NCBI GenBank assembly: GCA_039566865.1
Contig: CM076948.1
Span: 15,449,001 to 15,513,000 of the forward strand
Direction: 5' to 3'
Length of the DNA stretch: 64,000 nt
Source: Aurelia coerulea
Taxonomy: Eukaryota > Cnidaria > Scyphozoa > Semaeostomeae > Ulmaridae
Positions within the stretch are counted from its first letter, which is position 1; the number at the start of each line of letters is the position of its first letter. The notes beneath the pieces are model-generated. The model worked only from the letters and a program-made list of their open reading frames with translations, was not told where the DNA came from and did no database searches. This document shows positions 54,026-64,000 of the stretch, one piece after another. The position numbers were made by a program, and so were the translations under genes.

Positions 54026-57000
54026 TGCTGCAGCAACCTTAATTTTAATTACATTTTAGCTTTACTGCATAAACAAATATCGGTTAATTAAATGTTTATT
54101 TTCTCAAAGCAAACAAAATATAAACACAAAAAGTGTGGATTAACGTAATTTATTAGCTACAATTTATATTTTTATGAGTATTGTACTCATCGATCTTTAA
54201 AACTTTGTTTTTTTTTTTTTTTTTTATAAATCAATAGAATTTTACAATACATGTTACGGTCTACACTACTTACAAGAATTACTTTACAATACTACTGGGA
54301 CAAATACCCCCGGGGGGGCTGTGTCTACCCCAAAAGCTAAAACTAAAACTAAAACTAAAACTAAAGCTAAAACTTTGTGTCTGTCAGTTACTTATATTAT
54401 AGCACTATATTAGTTCTGCAGCAACCATTCTTTGAAACATTACTATGGACATTAGATTTTTCTTTAGTCTCATTTTAGCTTTACTGTATAAACAAACATC
54501 GGTTAATTAAAAGTTTATTTTCTCAAAGAAAACAAATTAAAAAACACAAAAAGGATGGATTAACGTACTTTAGTAGCTTTAACTAAGATTATAAATCGTA
54601 TTGCACTCATCGTTCTTTAAAACTTTAGTTCTGCCAGTTACTTCTTTTATAGCACTATATTAGTGCTGCAGCAACCTTAATTTTAATTACATTTTAGCTT
54701 TACTGCATAAACAAACATCGGTTAATTAAATGTTTATTTTCTCAAAGCAAACAAAATATAAACACAAAAAGTGTGGATTATCGTAATATATTAGCTACAG
54801 TTTATATTATTATTAGTATTGTACTCATCGTTCTTTAAAACTTTGTTTCTGTCAGTTACTTCTTTTATAGCACTATATTAGTGCTGCAGCAACCATTCTT
54901 GGAAACATTACTATGGACATTAGTCTTTTCTTTAGTCTTAATTTAGCTTTATTGCATAAACATACATCGATTAATTAAAAGTTTATTTTCTGAGAGAAAA
55001 CAAAATTTAAACATAAAAAGTGTGGATTTACGTACTTTAGTAGCTGCAATTAATATTATAAAGAGTGTTGCATTCATCGTTATTTAAAACTTTAGTTCTA
55101 CCAGCTACTTCTTTTATAACCCTATATTAGTGCTGCAGCAACCATTCTATGAAACATTACTATCCATATTAGTCTTTTCTATAGTCTCAATTTAGCTTTA
55201 TTGCATAATCATACATCGATTAATCAAAAGTCTATTTTCTCAAAGAAAACAAAATATAAACATAAAAATTGTGGATTAGCGTACTTTAGTAGCTACAATT
55301 TATATTATAAAGAGTATTGCACTCATTGTTCTCTAAAACTTTAGTTCTGCCAGTTACTTCTTTTATAGCACTTTATTGGTGCTGCAGCAACCATTCTTGG
55401 AAACATTACAATAGACATTAGTCTTTTATTTAGCCTCAATTTAGCTTTTTTGCATAAACATACATCGATTAATTAGAAGTCTATTTTCTCAAAGGAAACA
55501 AATCATAAACACAAAAAATGTAGATTAACGTACTTAGTAGCTGCAATTTATTTTATAAACAGTATTGCACTCATCGTTCTTTACAACTTTAGTTCTGCCA
55601 GTTACTTCTTTTATAGCACTATATTAGTGCTGCAGCAACCATTCTTGGAAACATTACTATAGAGATTAGTTTTTCCTTTAGTCTCATTTTAGCTTCACTG
55701 CATAAGCAAACATCGATTAATTAAATGTTTATTTTCTCAAAGCAAACAAAATATAAACACAAAAGTGTGGATTAACGTACTTTATTAGCTACAATTTATT
55801 TTATAAAGAGTATTGTACTCATCGTTCTTAAAAACTTTAGTTCTGCCAGTTACTTCTTTTATAGCACTTTATTGGTGCTGCAGCAACCATTCTTGGAAAC
55901 ATTACAATAGACATTAGTTTTTTCTTTAGTCCCATTTAAGCTTTACTGCAAATGCAAACATCGGTTGATTAATTTTTTATTTTCTCAAAGAAAACAAAAT
56001 ATAAACACAAAAAATTGGAATTAACGTACTTTCTTAGCTACAATTTATAATAAAAAGAGTATTCCTTTCATCGTTCTTAAAAACTTTAGTTCTGCCAGTT
56101 ACTTCTTTTATAGCCCTATATTAGTGCTGCAGCAACCATTCTATGAAACATTACTATCGACATTAGTCTTTTCTTTAGTCTCACTTGAGCTTTATTGCAT
56201 AAACATCCATCGATTAATTAAAAGTCTATTTTCTAAAAGAAAACAAAATATAAACATAAAATGTGTGGATTAACGTACTTTAGTAGCTACAACTTATATT
56301 ATAAAGAGTATTGCACTCATTGTTCTCTAAAACTTTAGTTCTGCCAGTTACTTCTTTTATAGCACTTTATTGGTGCTGCAGCAACCATTCTTGGAAACAT
56401 TACAATAGACATTAGTCTTTTATTTAGCCTCAATTTAGCTTTTTTGCATAAACATACATCGATTAATTAGAAGTCTATTTTCTCAAAGGAAACAAATCAT
56501 AAACACAAAAAATGTAGATTAACGTACTTTAGTAGCTGCAATTTATTTTATAAACAGTATTGCACTCATCGTTCTTTACAACTTTAGTTCTGCCAGTTAC
56601 TTCTTTTATAGCACTATATTAGTGCTGCAGCAACCATTCTTGGAAACATTACTATAGAGATTAGTTTTTCCTTTAGTCTCATTTTAGCTTCACTGCATAA
56701 GCAAACATCGATTAATTAAATGTTTATTTTCTCAAAGCAAACAAAATATAAACACAAAAGTGTGGATTAACGTACTTTATTAGCTACAATTTATTTTATA
56801 AAGAGTATTGTACTCATCGTTCTTAAAAACTTTAGTTCTGCCAGTTACTTCTTTTATAGCACTTTATTGGTGCTGCAGCAACCATTCTTGGAAACATTAC
56901 AATAGACATTAGTTTTTTCTTTAGTCTCATTTAAGCTTTACTGCAAATGCAAACATCGGTTGATTAATTTTTTATTTTCTCAAAGAAAACAAAATATAAA

Positions 57001-57950
57001 CACAAAAAATTGGAATTAACGTACTTTCTTAGCTACAATTTATAATAAAAAGAGTATTCCTTTCATCGTTCTTAAAAACTTTAGTTCTGCCAGTTACTTC
57101 TTTTATAGCCCTATATTAGTGCTGCAGCAACCATTCTATGAAACATTACTATCGACATTAGTCTTTTCTTTAGTCTCACTTGAGCTTTATTGCATAAACA
57201 TACATCGATTAATTAAAAGTCTATTTTCTAAAAGAAAACAAAATATAAACATAAAATGTGTGGATTAACGTACTTTAGTAGCTACAATTTATATTATAAA
57301 GAGTATTGCACTCATTGTTCTCTAAAACTTTAGTTCTGCCAGTTACTTCTTTTATAGCACTTTATTGGTGCTGCAGCAACCATTCTTGGAAACTTTACTA
57401 TAGACATTAGTTTTTTCTTTAGTCTCAATTTAGCTTTACTGCATGAACGAACATCGATTAATTAAAAGTTTATTTTCTGAGAGAAAACAAAATATAAACA
57501 TTAAAAGTGTGGATTTACGTACTTTAGTAGCTGCAATTTATTTTATAAACAGTATTGCACTCATCGTTCTTTACAACTTTAGTTCTGCCAGTTACTTCTT
57601 TTATGCCACTATATTAGTGCTGCAGCAACCATTCTTGGAAATTTTACTATAGACATTAGTTTTTTCTCTAGTATAGTTTTTGCTTCACTGCATAAACAAA
57701 CATCGATTAACTAAAAGTTTATTTCTGAGAGAAAGCAAAATATAAACATAAAAAGTGTGGATTTACGTACTTTAGTAGCTGCAATTTATTTTATAAACAG
57801 TATTGCACTCATCGTTCTTTACAACTTTAGTTCTGCCAGTTACTTCTGTTCTGCCACTATATTAGTGCTGCAGCAACCATTCTTGGAAATTTTACTATAG
57901 ACATTAGTTTTTTCTCTAGTATAGTTTTTGCTTCACTGCATAAACAAACA
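54026..57950. repeat. retroposon-tagged higher-order unit F3 (incomplete)
   Basis: Copy of F2 with retroposon copy 5 and the same nested ~995-bp duplication. It ends about 57950 in a hybrid monomer: the left half is the CTCTAGTATAGTTTTTGC type, and the right half is the TTAATTAAAAGTTTGTTTTC type. This looks like a recombination junction into the regular zone on the right. Confidence 0.88.
54208..54367 (-). mobile_element. short poly(A) retroposon-like insert, copy 5
   Basis: Flanked by TAAAACTTTG at 54198-54207 and 54368-54377. Same structure as copy 4. The preceding satellite reads ATATTTTTATG where copy 4 has ATATTATTATG, a private change. Confidence 0.83.
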
Positions 57951-60208
57951 TCGGTTAATTAAAAGTTTGTTTTCTCAAAGAAAACAAAATATAAACATAA
58001 AAAGTGTGAATTCACTTACTTTAGTAGCTACAATTTATATTATAAAGAGTATTGCAGTCATCGTTCTCTAAAACTTTAGTTCTGCTAGTTACTTCTTTTA
58101 TAGCACTATATTAGTGCTGCAGCAACCTTAATTTTAATTACATTTTAGCTTTTCTGCATAAACAAACATCGGTTAATTAACTGTTTATTTTCTCAAAGCA
58201 AACAAAACATAAACACAAAAAAGTGTGGATTAACGTACTTTATTAGCTACAATTTATATTACTAAGAGTATTTTACTCATCGTTCTATAAAACTTTAGTT
58301 CTGCTAGTTACTTCTTTTATAGCACTATATTGGTGCTGCAGCAACCATTCTTGGAATCATTACTATAGACATTAGTTTTATCTTTAGTCTTAATTTAGCT
58401 TTATTGCATAAACAAACATCGATTAATTAGAAGTCTAATTTCTCAAAGGAAACAAATTATAAACACAAAAAATGTAGATTAACGTACTTTAGTAGCTGCA
58501 ATTTATATTATAAAGAGTATTGCAGTCATCGTTCTCTAAAACTTTAGTTCTGCTAGTTACTTCTTTTATAGCACTATATTAGTGCTGCAGCAACCTTAAT
58601 TTTAATTACATTTTAGCTTTTCTGCATAAACAAACATCGGTTAATTAAATGTTTATTTTCTCAAAGCAAACAAAATATAAACACAAAAAAGTGTGGATTA
58701 ACCTATTTTATTAGCTGCAATTTATTTTATAAACAGTATTGCACTCATCGTTCTTTACAACTTTAGTTCTGCCAGTTACTTCTGTTCTGCCACTATATTA
58801 GTGCTGCAGCAACCATTCTTGGAAACATTAATATAGACATTAGTTTTTTCTTTAGTCTCACTTTAGCTTTACTGCATAAACAAACATCGGTTAATTAAAA
58901 GTTTGTTTTCTCAAAGAAAACAAAATATAAACATAAAAAGTGTGAATTCACGTACTTTAGTAGCTACAATTTATATTATAAAGAGTATTGCAGTCATCGC
59001 TCTCTAAAACTTTAGTTCTGCTAGTTACTTCTTTTAAAGCACTATATTAGTGCTGCAGCAACCTTAATTTTAATTACATTTTAGCTTTTCTGCATAAACA
59101 AACATCGGTTAATTAAATGTTTATTTTCTCAAAGCAAACAAAATATAAACACAAAAAAGTGTGGATTAACGTACCTTATTAGTTACAATTTATATTATTA
59201 AGAGTATTGTACTCATCGTTCTTTAAAACTTTGTTTCTGTCAGTTACTTCTTTTATCGCACTATGTTAGTGCTGCAGCAACCATTCTTGGAAACATTAAT
59301 ATAGACATTAGTTTTTTCTTTAGTCTCACTTTAGTTTTACTGCATAAACAAACATCGGTTAATTAAAAGTTTGTTTTCTCAAAGAAAACAAAATATAAAC
59401 ATAAAAAGTGTGAATTCACTTACTTTAGTAGCTACAATTTATATTATAAAGAGTATTGCAGTCATCGTTCTCTAAAACTTTAGTTCTGCTAGTTACTTCT
59501 TTTATAGCACTATATTAGTGCTGCAGCAACCTTAATTTTAATTACATTTTAGCTTTTCTGCATAAACAAACATCGGTTAATTAACTGTTTATTTTCTCAA
59601 AGCAAACAAAACATAAACACAAAAAAGTGTGGATTAACGTACTTTATTAGCTACAATTTATATTACTAAGAGTATTTTACTCATCGTTCTCTAAAACTTT
59701 AGTTCTGCTAGTTACTTCTTTTATAGCACTATATTGGTGCTGCAGCAACCATTCTTGGAATCATTACTATAGACATTAGTTTTATCTTTAGTCTTAATTT
59801 AGCTTTATTGCATAAACAAACATCGATTAATTAGAAGTCTAATTTCTCAAAGGAAACAAATTATAAACACAAAAAATGTAGATTAACGTACTTTAGTAGC
59901 TGCAATTTATATTATAAAGAGTATTGCAGTCATCGTTCTCTAAAACTTTAGTTCTGCTAGTTACTTCTTTTATAGCACTATATTAGTGCTGCAGCAACCT
60001 TAATTTTAATTACATTTTAGCTTTTCTGCATAAACAAACATCGGTTAATTAAATGTTTATTTTCTCAAAGCAAACAAAATATAAACACAAAAAAGTGTGG
60101 ATTAACCTATTTTATTAGCTGCAATTTATTTTATAAACAGTATTGCACTCATCGTTCTTTACAACTTTAGTTCTGCCAGTTACTTCTGTTCTGCCACTAT
60201 ATTAGTGC
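57868..60208. repeat. alternating long/short satellite dimers (468 bp)
   Basis: Successive CTGCAG positions are 57868, 58117, 58336, 58585, 58804, 59053, 59272, 59521, 59740, 59989 and 60208. The steps alternate strictly between 249 and 219 bp, giving five 468-bp dimers. This is the most regular stretch in the window. Confidence 0.93.
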
Positions 60209-61206
60209 TGCAGCAACCATTCTTGGAAACATTAATATAGACATTAGTTTTTTCTTTAGTCTCACTTTAGCTTTACTGCATAAACAAACATCGGTTAATT
60301 AAAAGTTTGTTTTCTCAAAGAAAACAAAATATAAACATAAAAAGTGTGAATTCACGTACTTTAGTAGCTACAATTTATATTATAAACAGTATTGCACGAA
60401 ATCGTTCTTTACAACTTTAGTTCTGCCAGTTACTTATTTTCTACCACTATATTAGTGCTGCAGCAACCATTCTTGGAAAATTTACTCTAGACATTCGTTT
60501 TTTCTTCAGTCTCATTTTTGCCTTACTGCATAAACAAACATCGGTTGATTAAAAGTTTATTCTCTCAAAGAAAAAACAAAATATAAACATTAAAAGTGTG
60601 GATTTACGTACTTTAGTAGCTGCAATTTATTTTATAAACAGTATTGCACTCATCGTTCTTTACAACTTTAGTTCTGCCAGTTACTTCTTTTATGCCACTA
60701 TATTAGTGCTGCAGCAACCATTCTTGGAAATTTTACTATCGACATTAGTTTTTTCTCTAGTATAGTTTTTGCTTCACTGCATAAACAAACATCGATTAAC
60801 TAAAAGTTTATTTCTGAGAGAAAGCAAAATATAAACATAAAAAGTGTGGATTTACGTACTTTAGTAGCTGCAATTTATTTTATAAACAGTATTGCACTCA
60901 TCGTTCTTTACAACTTTAGTTCTGCCAGTTACTTCTGTTCTGCCACTATATTAGTGCTGCAGCAACCATTCTTGGAAATTTTACTATAGACATTAGTTTT
61001 TTCTCTAGTATAGTTTTCGCTTTACTGCATAAACAAACATCGGTTAATTAAAAGTTTATTCTCTCAAAGAAAACAAATTATAAACACAAAAAATATGGAT
61101 TAACGTACTTTAGTAGCTTTAATTAATATTATAAAGAGTATTGCACACATCGTTCTTTAAAACTTTATTTCTGCCAGTTACTTCTTTTATAGCACTAAAT
61201 TAGTGC
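58118..61206. repeat. 3089-bp, 13-monomer higher-order repeat, copy 1
   Basis: Four markers recur at exactly 3089 bp: TTGGAATCAT at 58351/61440 and 59755/62844, TTGCACGAAATCG at 60391/63480, and the CTCTAGACATTCG monomer. Counting PstI sites from 58336 to 61425 gives 13 monomers: eight of 248-251 bp and five of 219 bp, summing to 3089. Confidence 0.93.
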
Positions 61207-64000
61207 TGCAGCAACCTTAATTTTAATTACATTTTAGCTTTTCTGCATAAACAAACATCGGTTAATTAAATGTTTATTTTCTCAAAGCAAACAAAATATA
61301 AACACAAAAAAGTGTGGATTAACGTACTTTATTAGCTACAATTTATATTACTAAGAGTATTTTACTCATCGTTCTCTAAAACTTTAGTTCTGCTAGTTAC
61401 TTCTTTTATAGCACTATATTGGTGCTGCAGCAACCATTCTTGGAATCATTACTATAGATATTAGTTTTATCTTTAGTCTTAATTTAGCTTTATTGCATAA
61501 ACAAACATCGATTAATTAGAAGTCTAATTTCTCAAAGGAAACAAATTATAAACACAAAAAATGTAGATTAACGTACTTTAGTAGCTGCAATTTATATTAT
61601 AAAGAGTATTGCAGTCATCGTTCTCTAAAACTTTAGTTCTGCTAGTTACTTCTTTTATAGCACTATATTAGTGCTGCAGCAACCTTAATTTTAATTACAT
61701 TTTAGCTTTTCTGCATAAACAAACATCGGTTAATTAAATGTTTATTTTCTCAAAGCAAACAAAATATAAACACAAAAAAGTGTGGATTAACCTATTTTAT
61801 TAGCTGCAATTTATTTTATAAACAGTATTGCACTCATCGTTCTTTACAACTTTAGTTCTGCCAGTTACTTCTGTTCTGCCACTATATTAGTGCTGCAGCA
61901 ACCATTCTTGGAAACATTAATATAGACATTAGTTTTTTCTTTAGTCTCACTTTAGCTTTACTGCATAAACAAACATCGGTTAATTAAAAGTTTGTTTTCT
62001 CAAAGAAAACAAAATATAAACATAAAAAGTGTGAATTCACGTACTTTAGTAGCTACAATTTATATTATAAAGAGTATTGCAGTCATCGCTCTCTAAAACT
62101 TTAGTTCTGCTAGTTACTTCTTTTAAAGCACTATATTAGTGCTGCAGCAACCTTAATTTTAATTACATTTTAGCTTTTCTGCATAAACAAACATCGGTTA
62201 ATTAAATGTTTATTTTCTCAAAGCAAACAAAATATAAACACAAAAAAGTGTGGATTAACGTACCTTATTAGTTACAATTTATATTATTAAGAGTATTGTA
62301 CTCATCGTTCTTTAAAACTTTGTTTCTGTCAGTTACTTCTTTTATCGCACTATGTTAGTGCTGCAGCAACCATTCTTGGAAACATTAATATAGACATTAG
62401 TTTTTTCTTTAGTCTCACTTTAGTTTTACTGCATAAACAAACATCGGTTAATTAAAAGTTTGTTTTCTCAAAGAAAACAAAATATAAACATAAAAAGTGT
62501 GAATTCACTTACTTTAGTAGCTACAATTTATATTATAAAGAGTATTGCAGTCATCGTTCTCTAAAACTTTAGTTCTGCTAGTTACTTCTTTTATAGCACT
62601 ATATTAGTGCTGCAGCAACCTTAATTTTAATTACATTTTAGCTTTTCTGCATAAACAAACATCGGTTAATTAACTGTTTATTTTCTCAAAGCAAACAAAA
62701 CATAAACACAAAAAAGTGTGGATTAACGTACTTTATTAGCTACAATTTATATTACTAAGAGTATTTTACTCATCGTTCTCTAAAACTTTAGTTCTGCTAG
62801 TTACTTCTTTTATAGCACTATATTGGTGCTGCAGCAACCATTCTTGGAATCATTACTATAGACATTAGTTTTATCTTTAGTCTTAATTTAGCTTTATTGC
62901 ATAAACAAACATCGATTAATTAGAAGTCTAATTTCTCAAAGGAAACAAATTATAAACACAAAAAATGTAGATTAACGTACTTTAGTAGCTGCAATTTATA
63001 TTATAAAGAGTATTGCAGTCATCGTTCTCTAAAACTTTAGTTCTGCTAGTTACTTCTTTTATAGCACTATATTAGTGCTGCAGCAACCTTAATTTTAATT
63101 ACATTTTAGCTTTTCTGCATAAACAAACATCGGTTAATTAAATGTTTATTTTCTCAAAGCAAACAAAATATAAACACAAAAAAGTGTGGATTAACCTATT
63201 TTATTAGCTGCAATTTATTTTATAAACAGTATTGCACTCATCGTTCTTTACAACTTTAGTTCTGCCAGTTACTTCTGTTCTGCCACTATATTAGTGCTGC
63301 AGCAACCATTCTTGGAAACATTAATATAGACATTAGTTTTTTCTTTAGTCTCACTTTAGCTTTACTGCATAAACAAACATCGGTTAATTAAAAGTTTGTT
63401 TTCTCAAAGAAAACAAAATATAAACATAAAAAGTGTGAATTCACGTACTTTAGTAGCTACAATTTATATTATAAACAGTATTGCACGAAATCGTTCTTTA
63501 CAACTTTAGTTCTGCCAGTTACTTATTTTCTACCACTATATTAGTGCTGCAGCAACCATTCTTGGAAAATTTACTCTAGACATTCGTTTTTTCTTCAGTC
63601 TCATTTTTGCCTTACTGCATAAACAAACATCGGTTGATTAAAAGTTTATTCTCTCAAAGAAAAAACAAAATATAAACATTAAAAGTGTGGATTTACGTAC
63701 TTTAGTAGCTGCAATTTATTTTATAAACAGTATTGCACTCATCGTTCTTTACAACTTTAGTTCTGCCAGTTACTTCTTTTATGCCACTATATTAGTGCTG
63801 CAGCAACCATTCTTGGAAATTTTACTATAGACATTAGTTTTTTCTCTAGTATAGTTTTTGCTTCACTGCATAAACAAACATCGATTAACTAAAAGTTTAT
63901 TTCTGAGAGAAAGCAAAATATAAACATAAAAAGTGTGGATTTACGTACTTTAGTAGCTGCAATTTATTTTATAAACAGTATTGCACTCATCGTTCTTTAC
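61207..64000. repeat. 3089-bp higher-order repeat, copy 2 (cut by window end)
   Basis: Second copy of the 13-monomer unit, with few differences (for example GATATTAG for GACATTAG near 61455). About 2.8 kb is present and the window ends inside it, so the array continues to the right. Confidence 0.92.

Larger units (their letters stand above)
17631..64000. repeat. satellite array, right section (~249/219-bp monomers)
   Basis: The same satellite resumes in the same orientation directly after the LINE and continues to the window edge. The only foreign DNA is five ~160-bp retroposon-like inserts. Neighbouring monomers are mosaics of a few recurring variants at each segment: ACTTTAG or ACTTTGT after the CATCGTTC block, CTCAAAGA or CTGAGAGA in the T/A-rich dyad, and TAGCACT or TAGCCCT before the PstI site. 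Such linked variants reappear in blocks, which reveals kilobase-scale higher-order duplications. No host gene is visible. Confidence 0.97.

Noticed and set aside
1..64000. CRISPR array
   Set aside because: Repeats are about 249 bp, directly abutting, with no unique spacers and no cas genes.

Overview
This window is almost entirely one tandem satellite DNA array from a eukaryotic, most likely animal, genome. The satellite is strongly A+T-rich. Its basic monomer is about 249 bp (for example 719-967), and a second, shorter class is 218-219 bp (for example 1218-1435). Nearly every monomer carries a PstI site (CTGCAG) inside the block GTGCTGCAGCAACC, which gives a convenient phase marker. From window size I estimate roughly 255 monomers. 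The array runs off both ends. I see no host protein-coding gene, tRNA, rRNA or CRISPR locus.

Two kinds of non-satellite DNA interrupt it. (1) At 16395-17628 lies a 5'-truncated non-LTR retrotransposon (LINE) on the minus strand. It has an open reverse-transcriptase C-terminal half (GVPQGS, YADD), a 3' UTR with a stem-loop, and a (ATGT)10 tail. (2) Five copies of a ~160-bp poly(A)-tailed insert occur at about 38.2, 39.6, 45.4, 49.4 and 54.2 kb. All sit at the same point of the monomer and four have the same intact 10-bp flanking duplication (the left repeat is altered in the 45.4-kb copy). One ancient insertion was therefore carried along as the satellite amplified.

Layout: 1-13 kb is an older-looking, patchy array with short duplications (1992-bp, 961-bp and 716-bp offsets). 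13.06-16.4 kb is a tandem duplication of a ~1.665-kb block, ended by the LINE. 17.6-22.5 kb is mixed monomers. 22.48-35.24 kb is a near-identical tandem duplication of a ~6.38-kb block. 35-45 kb holds mixed monomers, the first two retroposon copies and a ~1.24-kb duplication. 45-58 kb consists of 4.06-4.78-kb higher-order units tagged by the retroposon. 57.9-64 kb is a very regular zone of alternating 249/219-bp monomers, organised into a 3089-bp, 13-monomer higher-order repeat that continues past the right edge.

Taxon: the LINE reverse transcriptase resembles animal CR1/L2-type elements, and with the low G+C this suggests an invertebrate metazoan; a cnidarian is possible, but I hold this weakly. 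Function (for example centromeric or other heterochromatin) cannot be settled from sequence alone. The short ORFs that appear inside satellite monomers are chance ORFs copied with the repeats.
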